Notes under the pieces: model-generated | The model's input: the letters and a program-made list of their open reading frames with translations, nothing else | Databases searched by the model: none | What the model was told of the DNA's origin: nothing | Origin: Alopecurus myosuroides | Lineage: Eukaryota > Streptophyta > Magnoliopsida > Poales > Poaceae | Direction of reading: 5' to 3' | NCBI GenBank assembly: GCA_028641055.1 | Contig: CM054061.1 | Location: forward strand, 119,355,186-119,419,185 | Length of the DNA: 64,000 nt | Shown: in pieces, positions 44,130-55,229 of the stretch | How the letters are laid out: each line of letters begins with the position of its first letter | Numbering within the stretch: the stretch's first letter is position 1 | Made by a program: the position numbers and the translations under genes

Positions 44130-44689
44130 CGTTAAGCTAGTCTACGAATAGTCGTTGCAAAATAACTTGTTCATTTTTGCAACAGTAGGGTGATTGTTGC
44201 TTTACGTTTAACCTATTGCCATACGACCCAAATTGTCGCAGTAAACAATAGGTATTGCAGCAGGATAAATTTGAGGCGAAAAACATATGGTATTGGCACA
44301 CGAAAACTTTGGTTGCAATAGTTAGCTTTTTTTTTTGCAACAATATTTGTAACTACCGCAACACAAATACAGATGTTGCAATATATGACTGAATATCACC
44401 ACGAATGCTTATTTCGTTGGAATACCATGTCTCTAAGGCAACAAAAGGAGTGCCTCGCGCAACGAAAATACTCTGTCGCAAAAATGCGCTTGTATTACAG
44501 CAGTACAAATCGTGGCAATAGGAGGCCTCTACGGCAACAAAACGATAATTTATCGCGACCAAAAAGAGTCGTGGAAATATGAGTGCCCTGTCACCACAAC
44601 CTGAGAGTTCGTCGTAATTTGTGATTATATCGCAACAAAAAAAACCGTAGCTACGGATTTCGTTGCAAGAGACCGGTTTTCTTGTAGTG
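44130..44689. repeat. right terminal and subterminal repeat region of the large CACTA
   Basis: Many GTTGCAAC, GGCAACAAA and TCGCAACAAA motifs lie in both orientations, as at the left end. It finishes with the inverse of CACTACAAGAAAACCGG at 44689, followed by the CTT duplication. Short ORFs here are by-products. Confidence 0.75.
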
Positions 44690-47419
44690 CTTGAAAATAC
44701 TTAAGTTGTTTTCTATGCCTAGCTGAAAGGCGTTAAAGAAAAGCGCTACAGGGAGACAACCCGTTTTATTTCTCTATTTTAAACCAGTTTTACTTTGTTT
44801 TCTTTTGTGTGCTTTGCACCTGGGTGTTTTCTATTTCCTTGGCAACCCTGATGTATATTTTATTTTTTGTTTATGTTGAGCCAAGTAAAGCCTCTAGTGA
44901 AAAGTTGAGACTATATTTCGGATTTCTACGCGGGAAACAGATTTCTGCTATCCGCTGTTAAATTCGTATAAAATCACAGAAAATTGAAAATGACCTGAGT
45001 TTTTGTGTGCGTAATCCTGGGCTGTATATGCAACTTTTCTTAGTTTCTCACTTTTTGATTTGAGCAATAGAAGATTTTCGAAAAAAATCTTCTTTACCTG
45101 CTGTCCTGTTTTGACAGATTTCTGCCAATAATTGCATTCGCATCTTAACCTCTTTCTTTTGGTGTTCTATTGAGAAAAAGAGTTTTAAAAGAAGTTGTGA
45201 CAGTAGATAATGTGTTTTTGAGTGTTAGTCTTGTGTTGAAACTTACCATGTGAATTTATTATTTCGATTGCACTAACAGTTGTAATGAAGATTGTGAGAA
45301 GTTTGGTGTGAAGGAAGTTTTCAAGGGTCAAGAGAAGAGGATGATATGACGTGATCAAGAAGAGTGAAGAGTCTAAGCTTGGGGATGCCCCTGTGGTACA
45401 TCCCAGAAAATTCCAAGAAGACTCAAGCGTCTAACCTTGGGGATGCCCAAGGCATCCCCTTCTTCATCGATAAATTATCAGGTCACTTCTAGTGAAACTA
45501 TATTTTTATTCGGTCACATCTTATGGGCTTTACTTGGAGCGTCTTTTATTTTTTGCTTCGAATTTGTTTTTATTTTTGCGATAAGATTGGTTGGACCCCA
45601 GCATTATTTTATTGGAAAGTGACACGCTCCGCTTTTTCATGGGAATACTTTGTATTCTTAATCTTTGTCTGGCTGCTGCATTTATTAAGCTCCTGTTTTG
45701 CATGCATATCTTATCACAGCTGTTAGTTTTAGTAGTATGATGTGAGTACTCTCATGTTTGCTTGTTGTAGCATTTGGAGAGTTTTTGTTAAAGCGTGTTT
45801 TGTATGGTGCTTGTTGGGAAAACAAACTGTTGCTTGAGGTAGAATTCATAAGGGTGCACATAGAAACTTGTATAGACTGTGGCTAGAACTTTTTGATGCC
45901 ATGCTAGATGTTATTTTAGTTTTAAATCCTTGTGGTTATTGAGTAGCATGATAGCCTCAATAGCTGAGAGTGTTTAATGTGCCATTGTAAGATTTATGAG
46001 TTGCTCTTGTCATAGTAAAGCATAAATTTATGGTATTCTCTTTTGAATGTTTTATTTGGTTGACTTGGAGCATGCTCACACCATGTTTATGACTATGAAC
46101 CAGTCACGAATATCCTCCACGAACATTTAGTTTTTTGAACTTGTGATACCACTTATGCTTTGATTAATGATGTTTATGTCGCTATGCATGATTATGGCTC
46201 TTATGCTTTCTTGATTTGTCGCTCCCAGTCTTTTGCTAGCCTCCACCTGTACTGAGTATGAGCTCTACTCGTGCATCCCACTTCCTTAAACCAAAGTTTT
46301 TTCATTGTGTCCACCCTACCTACCTACATGTGGTATTTCACTTCCACTCCAAGTAAATTGCTGATGCGCTACCTTTAAAACTTTCAAAATTACTCATGTT
46401 TTGTGTTCTTGTTTTTGCTCATGAGGACGTCAATGGAGAATCTTTATATCACTTGTTGATTGTATTTCACACCCTCAAATAGTGGCTTCATCTGCTTATC
46501 CAAATGATAGAAGAGCTGGCAGCGGGCTGCCCAGCCCCAAATTAATGCAAACAAATTCTCTTCACTATTTTTGCCCCTAATTTATCAGTCAAAGCATAAT
46601 TGTGTAAACAAAAGAGAAACAGGGATGACTTTCTACCCAGATGCGTCCTTCATATTGGAGACGCTCTTGTGAATCCAGTTGGTTTGTGACGTACTGTATT
46701 TTCTGTTTACCATTCGTTGACATTAACATACACCTGTCCTAAAATATAGACACTCCTCCATGGTATGTGATTATTGGCAGGCACCCGAGGATTCGGTTAG
46801 CCATGGTTTGTGAAAGATGGATGGGAGGAGTGTCAAACTTTTAATGCCTCTCTTTAATAAAATAAAAAGCTCTAGCACATGAGTGATCCATGCTTCCCTC
46901 CGCGAAGGGCATTTCTTTTACTTTTATGTTGAGTCTCCATCTTCTAACTTTATGCACAGTTGAGAGAGCATTTTTTCCATTCTGAGTTCTATGTGCATTT
47001 GTCCCATAAACATCAACAATTGATTCATGATGTGATATTGTTTGTTCTCAAATTATTTTCTCTAGTCTTCCTCGTGAACTTTGAAGGTGTCCTGGCATTT
47101 ATGTTTTGTCCCACACTTAAGGACTAGCGAAATACCACTTTGTCATGCTTTCTCTATACCTGAAACAAACGTTTATCTTTCTTTGAATTATCATCCATGA
47201 TCCTTTATTTTAGATACTCTTCATGATGCAAAGTGATTGATATGCTTTATTATTAAAGTTCTAAGTATCATGTTTGTGTTTGAAGTTCTATGATCTCAGC
47301 GTACATATGCTTTTACATTATAATGATCAAGTTTATGTTAGTAGCATGTCACCTTAGAAATTATTGTGTTTTATCGTTTACCTACTCGAGGATGAGTAGG
47401 AACTAAGCTTGGGGATGCT
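44690..47419 (+). mobile_element. internal 3' region of the Gypsy element that hosts the large CACTA
   Basis: The sequence starts with an AAAGGCGTTAAAGAAAAGCG-type block and continues as long AT-rich untranslated DNA with repeated AAGCTTGGGGATGCCC/CTTGGGGATGCC segments (45377, 45436). It ends in AAGCTTGGGGATGC just before the LTR at 47420. No long ORF is present. This layout fits the region downstream of pol in Athila-type Gypsy elements. Confidence 0.65.
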
Positions 47420-48950
47420 TGATATGTCTCCAACGTATCTATAATTTCTGATGCTCTAGGATAATATTATGCCAATTGCTACATGTTTTCTCCCATCTTT
47501 ATAGCATTTTTACACGTTCTCCGGGACTAACCTATTAACAAGATGCCAAGTGCCAGTTCCCTGTTTTCTGCTGTTTTTTATTTCAGAAAAGTTGTTCTGG
47601 AAATATTTTCGGAATTTGACCCCATAAAGCACGAAGTGCCTATTTTCCCCGGAAGCATCCAGAAGGCCGAAGAGGAGTCGAAGACGGACGGGGGCCACAA
47701 CATGGGGTGGCGCCCCCCTTGGCTGCGCCAGCTGGTTGTGGGGGGGCCCAGCGCTCCACCGCCTTTGCCCTTTCGCCTATATATCCCCCTCTGATGGAAA
47801 ACCCTAGGCACCTGATCAAATATCCCCGAAAAGTTCTACAGCCGCCATCATCGTCAACCCTAGACCAGGGGGTTCTAAAGCTGTCTCCCGGCACCATGCC
47901 TGCCTCCGGAGTAATGCATGAGTAGTTCATCCTTGGACTACGGGTCCATAGAAGTAGATAGATGGTTGTCTTCTCCTCATATGCCTCCATGTTTAGATCT
48001 CATGAGCTCCTAACATGATCGAGATTGTTCTTATGTAATTCTATATGCTGTGTTTGCTGGGTTCCGATGAATATTGAACTTATGCCAAGTTGATTATAGT
48101 CTTTATTGCATATGTTATTTGTGATCTTGAATGCTTTCCGTTGCTAGTTATCAGTCTGGCCAAATAGTTGCTAGTGACTCCAAGAGGGAGTATTTATGCT
48201 CGATAGTGGGTTCATGCCTCCTTTTCGCCTGTGCTCGAGTGACAGAAACGTGACGGGGGAGGATGTGATGTTGCCACTAGGGAGAAAACAGTGGTGTGAG
48301 TGTCCACGTGTACAATCATTGCTTACTTTACACACATTGTTTAATGTAATTATCTGTTGCTTGCAACTTAATACCTAAGGGGGTTCGGATGATAACCTGA
48401 AGGTGGATTATTAGTCATAGATGCAGTTGGATTACGGTCTCTGTATATTGTTGTAATGCCCGCACTAAATATCATAGTAGTAATCATGTCATGAATGTGC
48501 ACTACGGTGCAACCTTTATTTGTCAATTTCCCAACTATAATTTGTTCACCCAGCATGCTAACTTTTATGGAGAGACACCACTAGTGAACCTATGAACCCC
48601 GGTCCATTTTCTTACACTGTTTAAACAAACCACTACAATTTTTTGCTTTCTTTACTTACTGCAAGCATACACCATTTTCCATACTATGCGTCTAATCTTT
48701 GTTTTCAGCAAGACCGGTGAGATTGACAACCTCACTGTATCGTTGGGACAAAGTATTTTGGTTGTGTTGTGTGCAGGTTCCGTGTTGTTGCTGACAGCGG
48801 TGAAGCGCCATCACCACCGTGAGTGGCATCAACCTTCCAAAGATCCTCTTCCTCCTACTAGATTGATAACCTTGGTTCTTAACTGAGGAAAATTCTTACC
48901 GCTTGCTCATCACACCCTCCTCTTGTGGTTCCCAACAGCCATCGCAAGCA
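47420..48950 (+). repeat. 3' LTR of the Gypsy element
   Basis: The start is TGATATGTCTCCAACG, directly after a purine tract. A promoter-like CCTATATATCCCCC lies near 47777. The second half aligns well with 51385-52420, for example GGGAGTATTTATGCTCGATA at both. The 3' end is uncertain; similarity to the other copy ends at GCCATC (48938-48943). Confidence 0.75.
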
Positions 48951-49089
48951 TCATGTAGTAATAGATAAAAAGAGTGTCATCATATGCATTCTCACGAATC
49001 ACGATAACTACGGTGTGTTTGGTTCACTCGTCTTACACGAGACACTTGTTTAAGCTTAAGTCATTCGTGTTAAATTAGCCTTGGCGAGT

Positions 49090-51023
49090 AAATTTACATC
49101 AACAACATCTAGGTCATAAATGCGTATCTTTCCTTCCTTCCAATGTTCCACGGTATCACCACTTCGCCAACTATCCTATGACGATCTTTGTCTAAATTGG
49201 CAGCTTCCGCGTTTTCAGCTGCGGTTTTGTATATGTGCTCTCCCTTGGCATTGGTGTCGTTAACATGTCTTTGCCAAGAAGGGTTATGAAACCTTTCTTT
49301 TGGTGGCAGCACATCCGGCTTTGCAATTCCGGGTAATCTCGTGGGTTTAATCCCGGACATATTCCATCTTTCGTACTCTTGAATTTCCTCCTGCTTTGCT
49401 TTTACAGTAGCTTGTGCTTTGAGGAGATTTTCTTGAGATCGGAATACTTGTTGCTGCTGCCGCATAGTGGCTTGCCTTCTGGCTTCCAGCACTTCTGGTG
49501 GTTCGTATGGTTCAACCGGGGTTTTGATCAGATCGATCTCGTCCTGTTCCGACATTTGGGGAACATGGATTTATTTCTTTTTATTCTCCGCGGGTGTGAC
49601 TCCGCTTCCTCCTCCTGCTTCCAGGTTTTGATTAGCAATATCTGACAACTTTTTCTTCTGGAGTTTCTTGGCGGTCTTCTTTTTCTTCTTAGAAGATGGA
49701 GGTTTTTCCCCAGGTTCTTCCTCTGTCCATTCCTTGATATCGGGGTAAATTGGACTGGTTTCACCATCCTCTCTTTCCTCATGTGGCAGAGGTGTTTTGG
49801 GGTCTTCCTCGTCCTCAGCATCCGTGTTTTCAGCCGGTTTTTCCATAAGTACTTCATGGAAGCCCCCTGCATAGATTTGACTTTTCTCTCGAAATCATCT
49901 TCATCTTCATCTTCGGAATCAATGTCTTCATATCCGTTTTCCGACTCCAATCTTGCCTCTAGGGAAACTAGTACGGAGACGGCTTCCGAGTTCATCGTTT
50001 CATTGACGGGTGTCGGATCTTCCACTTGTAGTGTGGGGTTTTGTGTTTCTGCTTCTTCCACGAGATTGCTTTCATCCGTGTTTTCAGCGATCTCGGACTG
50101 CACCATGCTGATAAAGTGAGATCTGATTGCGGGCATCTCGGAAGAGGCAGCAATTTCAGGGTTTTGGCGATTTGAGCAAAATCCGGTATCATAGTTCTCT
50201 TCAACTTGGTATAGGGCGGGTGGGATAAATTTTCTTCCACCATAGAATCCCATTGCCTCTGAAGTTAATCCGATAAAAATGTTTGCAGATCCAATCGGTA
50301 GAACGCAGGAACTTACCAGGTGATTCCATGCTGGCATGTATGATCCATTATCGAGGAAGCGCCCGACATAGTTGCCGAATTCCAGGCTTCCGAGAGTTAT
50401 GGTACTGCCGATTCCGCCGAGTATCCCTGATCGAAACATAACGCCTGACGTCGCTGGCCCCACGGTGGGCGCCAACTATCGAGACATCGTAGTAGAGTTC
50501 ATAGACGGGGGTGCCATGATACTACTGGTAGAGACGTGGGGGGACGTGGTAGTACGATAACCAGGAACACCAATTTTACCTAGGTTTGGTACGTCGCAAC
50601 TAGGCGGTGTTCCTACTCCTGCAATCTCACTAAATTAGGGCTGAAGCCTGAAGTATACAAAGTACAATGTGAGTAGGGTTTCGCTAACTCAGGGAGGATA
50701 AACTTCTCGGCGCGTTGGCTTCTAGCTAATTGTATGTATCTTTCTTCTCTCCCGTCCGGCTTTATGTAAATAGTCGGGTTAGGGCTTACAGAAATGAAAC
50801 CTAGAAGACTACGAAAAGTATCTAATTTGGAAAGGGATGAATCGGCCTTCTACTCCAAGACGCACCACTTTGGGCCATGGTCCGGGTTCTTCTAGAATCT
50901 CGCTTCCGTGCGTCAGCTTACTGGGCCGCCTAATGGACTATGGTCCATTACCAAAAGGCCACCATGGTAATCTGGCTTTTTAGGACGATGCCGGATATAC
51001 CCCTAAATGGTATATATCCAACA
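49090..51023 (-). mobile_element. minus-strand non-autonomous LTR element, truncated
   Basis: On the minus strand an LTR starts TGTTGGATATATACC at 51023 and runs to about 50477. A tRNA-Lys-type primer site (50474-50457) and a gag-like coding region follow. The second LTR is not found, so the element is truncated near 49090 or lost its 3' part. Only part of this structure is secure. Confidence 0.6.
49109..50474 (-). pseudogene. degenerate gag-like gene of the minus-strand LTR element
   Basis: The reading frame begins at the primer site (APTVGPATSGVMFRSGILGG), with PIGSANIFIGLTSEAMGFYG and a long acidic stretch (NGYEDIDSEDEDEDDFERKV). Near 49850 the sensible frame shifts to EKPAENTDAEDEEDPKTPLP, then a Lys-rich segment (SSKKKKKTAKKLQKKK). 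A stop and another shift near 49560 lead to SEQDEIDLIKTPVEPYEPPE and a coiled-coil-like tail ending at 49109. No zinc knuckle, protease or reverse transcriptase is seen. Its start resembles the short ORF at 39713, so both belong to one loose group of gag-only elements. It is interpreted as a decayed structural protein. Confidence 0.55.
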
Positions 51024-52423
51024 ATATGAGAGTCCAGCTGTAAACACTGAAACCACATTGTGAGTAGAGGGGATACCTGTGTTGTTATCATCACCAAAAT
51101 CATTAGAGGAGACATGAGCTTTCAAGGGTCCAAGGGCCCCCCTGGCCTCCCAAGGGGGTGGTCTCGCCCCCCAGGTGCATTCTGCCATCGCCCTTTCGGC
51201 TATATACCCCCCCCCCCCGACATATCAACCCTGAAAATATACCACTTCTTTCGAGAAACACCCGAGGCCGCCGTCATCGTCATCCCGAGATCGGAGTGTT
51301 CTGGAGCTCTCCCTGGCACCCTGCCGGGAAGGGAATTCATCACCGGATGGGTCTACACCACCATGACCTCCTTCGAAGTGATGCGTGAGTAGTTCATCCC
51401 TGGACTACGGGTCCATAGCAGTAGCTAGATGGTTGTCTCCTCCACTTTATGCCTCATGTTTAGATCTTGTGAGCTGTCTCACATGATCGAGTTCATTTTT
51501 ATGTAATGCTACATGTTGTGTTTGTTGGGATCCGATGAATGAGGAATGCTATGTCTTTTGATTATCAATATGTCATGTTATCTTCATGTATATGTTATTT
51601 ATGATCTTGCATGCTCTCCATTATTAGTAGATTCTCTGGCCAAGTAGATGCTAGTAACTCCAAGAGGGAGTATTTATGCTCGATAGTGGGTTCATGCCTC
51701 CTTTGCATCTATGCTCGAGTGACAGAAACATGACGGATGGAGGATGTGTTGTTGCCATTTGGGAGAAAACAACAATGATTTTTCTAAGTATGATTCTATT
51801 GTTTACATTACACACTTTGCTTAATGTGAATATCTGTTGCTTGCAACTTAATACCCAATGTTTGTTCAGATGATATTCGGAGGGTGGATTATTAGTCATA
51901 GATGCAGTTGGATGACAGTTTATGTATCTTGTTGTAATGCCCGCATTAATCAAATAGTAATCTTTATGTCTTGCATATGCACTACGGTGTAGCCTTCATT
52001 TCTATCAATTGCCCAGCTGTAATTTGTTCACCACATATGTTATTTATCTTTCACGGATAGACACCACTAGTGAACTGTGGACCTCGGTCCATTTTCCTCA
52101 TACTGATAATACACACACTGCTTCCACTATTTTCACACTGCTGCTACTGTTTTCCACACCATACGTTTAACCTCTTTGTTTTCAGCAAAACCGGTGAGAT
52201 TGACAACATCAGTGATTCGTTGGCGCAAAGTGATTTGATTGTGTTGTGTAGGTTCCATGTTGCTGCTGAACCGGTAGTGTGCCCTGCCATCTCAGCTGCA
52301 TCAACCTTCTGAAGTTACTCCTTCCTCCTACTGGTTGATTCAACCTTGGTTTCTTTTCTGAGGGAAACTTGTCGCTGCACTCTTCACAACCTTTCTCTTG
52401 GGGTTTACCAACGTCAGCCATCA
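51024..52423 (+). repeat. second copy of the Gypsy LTR, 5' end replaced
   Basis: From about 51120 to 52420 it parallels the LTR at 47420, including the GAGTAGTTCATCC block (51386) and the CAAAACCGGTGAGATTGACA block (52187). The first part expected from the sister copy is missing where the minus-strand element ends. It ends near GCCATCA and is followed by a primer site, so it is the 5' LTR of a different insertion. Confidence 0.7.
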
Positions 52424-52433
52424 ACAAGTTTTC

Positions 52434-52451
52434 TGGTGCCGTTGCCAGGGA
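52434..52451 (+). other. primer binding site, tRNA-Asp type
   Basis: TGGTGCCGTTGCCAGGGA is a slightly diverged complement of the plant tRNA-Asp 3' end (TGGCGCCGTTGCCGGGGA expected). It lies about 10 bp after the LTR, as in Athila-like elements. Confidence 0.75.
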
Positions 52452-52699
52452 CTTTGAAGTCCTCAAGAAGCAAGCAGCCTCCCGCCAACTTTGGCTCCAT
52501 CATACACTTCTGATGGTCTTTCTCCCGTCTGTGGAACCATATATTTCAACCTACCTCGTGGCAGGGAAGAATGGTTCCCAAATATCAAAACCAGTGAATC
52601 CTTGAAATTTCAGACGGGTTAATACTTCTATCATCAAGACGTCCCTTATCCCGGAAAGGATACAGGGGTTCCGGCTCTTGTCAACTCCGTCGCCTCTCC

Positions 52700-53720
52700 C
52701 TGAGATAACTTGGCTCTGGACGCCGTCTAGGAATTGCCGCCAGATCTTCTAAGGATCAAAAGGCGGATTGCTAAGATGGTTGCTTCCACCCAACTCCCAC
52801 GGGGATGGACACTATTTTGTGTTAGCTCGGACGACGGATCTAGCCTATTTCTCACTGTTCCAGTCGCCTTCTCTAGACCTACTTGGGCCCCAAAGATTCT
52901 ATGCGGGTAACCCGGAATAGCATGTGTGAAAAGACTTTCTGGAAGAAGGTGAACCACCTCGGATCCACCCGTACTCAATACACGGAAAGCTTCAACATGT
53001 ATACTGCATAGAATCCTCCTCCCAAGGTAATCCATACTTTAGTCTTGGGAAAGTTATACTTTGCGTGCATAAAGGCATACTAATTGCTTTTCATGATTTG
53101 CGGCTTGAGACTCTTCCAGAGGGTCGACTGGTGTCTGCAGAGGAGGAGGCGATGCTGAAAGCCCGGTTTGCAGCGTCCGGAGGTAGGAAATGCAAGAAAA
53201 TTGACGATCCCCTAGAAGTCATAGACCTAGACGGCGTACCCGTTGCAACTTTCAGGTATTTTACTTTTCATACCTTCCTTTTCCTCGCACTAGTTTCTTT
53301 GTATTAATTCTTAATCTCGTTTTCTTTCTTTTCAGTCTCTCTACCGCCCCTCTAAAGGGGAAGAGACTGAAATGGCAAAAGGTGGTATCCCGTCAAGGGC
53401 CTAAGCCTTCCCCCTCCATCTTCCCTGATACTCAAACGATGGATGTTCTAGGAGAGCATTCCGCTCCTCTACAAGATGCGGAATTTTCCCTTGTGAGTCA
53501 GTCCAGCCCGCTTGATACATCCCTTCCGGATGTGAAAGAAAGGGCGGCATAGCAAGAGGAAGGAGAGACATCTTTCATCAATCTTGATGAAAGTATTCCT
53601 TCATTTTGAGATCGCTTCAAGGTAAAACGGCAAGAATGCTTTGACAAGGATGGTTACATGCATGAATGGGCCAAAAAAAATCGTCAAAGCTCCTCTAATC
53701 CGTACTTGGCCACAAAGTGG
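52700..53720 (+). pseudogene. degenerate spliced coding region downstream of the tRNA-Asp primer site
   Basis: Readable segments include MVASTQLPRGWTLFCVSSDD and SLFLTVPVAFSRPTWAPKIL (52770-52900, then stops). The exon 53065-53254 encodes LETLPEGRLVSAEEEAMLKA and IDDPLEVIDLDGVPVATF. A GT-AG intron (53255-53335) joins in frame to SLSTAPLKGKRLKWQKVVSR and PSIFPDTQTMDVLGEHSAPL, reaching stops at about 53550 and 53608. Then DRFKVKRQECFDKDGYMHEW and NPYLATKWFDNPS. I do not recognise a family. It may be the gag-like gene of this retroelement group or captured host exons. Confidence 0.4.
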
Positions 53721-53829
53721 TTTGATAATCCATCATAACTACACCTTCTTGATAAGTCGAAAACGTATCTCCTTTTACGAACACTTTTCTTATTGTTTTC
53801 CTCTAAACTTGTGTGGTTTTTATACAACT

Positions 53830-55141
53830 AACACGGACTAACGCTGTTTTCAGCAGAATTACCTTGGTGTTTTGTTTTTGTGCAGAAAAATCAACTTTCA
53901 GGAAAATTCCCAGAAAAAGGCCCATTGGTGTTTTCACCCCCGGAAGACCCCGGGAGCCAGAAGGGGGCCAGGAGAGGATCCACGGGGTGGCCACACACCC
54001 CTGGCGCGGGTCCCCCTGGCCGCGCCAGCATAGGGTGTGGGGCTTCCAGAGCCCCCCTCAGACTCCCCTTTCGACTACAAGTAGCCTCCAACCCTAAAAC
54101 CCGAGGGGGTTCGTCATATTCCACAGAAACACAACGGAGCACCACCGCCATCCCGAACCTCGATTCAGGGATCAGAAGTTATGTTCAGGCACCCTGCCGG
54201 GACGGGAAGTGGAGGAGATCATCGACACCGTCATCACCAACGCCTCTCCATCGACCATCCATGTTTCCCCCATCCACGTGTGAGTAATTCCCCGCTGTAA
54301 GCTGAAGGTGATGGTAGGGATTGGATGAGTTCGTTCATGTAATAATGCCGTGATTTTTAGGGAATAGTGCCTAGTATCCTCTATTAGTGCTATTGACATT
54401 ATTGCAACTTGTTATGCTTAATGCTTGCCACTTTGGGCCCGAGTGCCATTATCTCAGATCTGAACATGTTATTGAATCATGATGATAATTATTGTTTCTT
54501 GATCATACCTGCAAGTTGTTTACACATATCGTTGTCCGGAACCCGAGGCCTCGAAGTGACAGAAATTGGGATAACCGGAGGGGATGGCTGCGATGTGAGG
54601 ATCACATGTGTTCACGGAGTGGTAATGCTTTGCTCCCGTGCTTTATTAAAAGGATCACCTTAATTACCAGTAGTTCCTTTGAGGCTCCGCTGCCACGGGC
54701 TGGTAGGACAAAATATGTTGTGCAAGTTCTCATTGCGAGCACGTACGACTATTTATGGAACACATGACTATGATTACTTAGTGCTTGGATACTTTATCTT
54801 ATTTATCTGCAATGCCCCTGACATGATCATTATTTGAATTATCTCATCCATGCAACGCCCGTTCATCCATCCCTATGCCTACAGTATTTAATTCGTTGTT
54901 TACTTCAATCACCACTGTTGCTGTTTTCATATTACTGTTGTTGTTATTTCACTGTTGCTGCTATAAAACTGTTACTACTGATAAACTACTGCGGACTAGT
55001 CAACTTCCAGGTGCAAGTGAATTGACAACTCATTTTTTAAGGCTCACAAATATTCTTTGTCTCCCCTTGTGTCAAATCAATAAATTTTGGTTTTACTTCC
55101 CTCGAAGACTGTTGCGATCCACTACACTTGTGGGTCATCAA
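53830..55141 (+). repeat. 5' LTR of the Athila-like element (left limit uncertain)
   Basis: Sequence up to GGGTCATCA (about 55140) immediately precedes a tRNA-Asp primer site. A GC-rich core (53935-54290) with CCTGGCGCGGG and a downstream AT-rich leader are LTR-like. The left border cannot be fixed because no second LTR is in the window to compare. Confidence 0.5.
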
Positions 55142-55152
55142 GACTATTTTCT

Positions 55153-55170
55153 GGCGCCATTGCCGGGGAG
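55153..55170 (+). other. primer binding site, tRNA-Asp type
   Basis: TGGCGCCATTGCCGGGGA differs at one base from the expected complement of plant tRNA-Asp and lies about 12 bp after the presumed LTR end. Confidence 0.8.
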
Positions 55171-55229
55171 CATAGCTTTATTTGCGAGATCACCAGAGAG
55201 TACTATTATCTACTGCCAATCATTCATCA

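Larger units (their letters stand above)
84..44689 (+). mobile_element. giant CACTA (En/Spm) DNA transposon with captured cargo
   Basis: The left end reads CACTACAAAAAAACCGG (84-100). The right end is the inverse of CACTACAAGAAAACCGG and finishes at 44689. Both sides are flanked by CTT (81-83 and 44690-44692), the 3-bp duplication expected of CACTA elements. Just inside both ends are subterminal stretches rich in GTTGCAAC/TTGCGACAA-type motifs. The element is 44,606 bp long; without the nested CACTA, the LTR retrotransposon and the 390-bp TIR element, each counted with its duplication, it is about 28.2 kb. It carries a broken TNPA-like gene (minus), a broken TNP2 gene (plus) and, between them, several host-like genes and a 516-bp tandem array. 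Both transposase genes carry stops or frameshifts, so it cannot now mobilise itself. Confidence 0.8.

Noticed and set aside
47420..52423. The two similar LTRs as the pair of one element
   Set aside because: The purine tract lies before the first and the primer site after the second, the reverse of a single element, and the interval holds an opposite-strand element.
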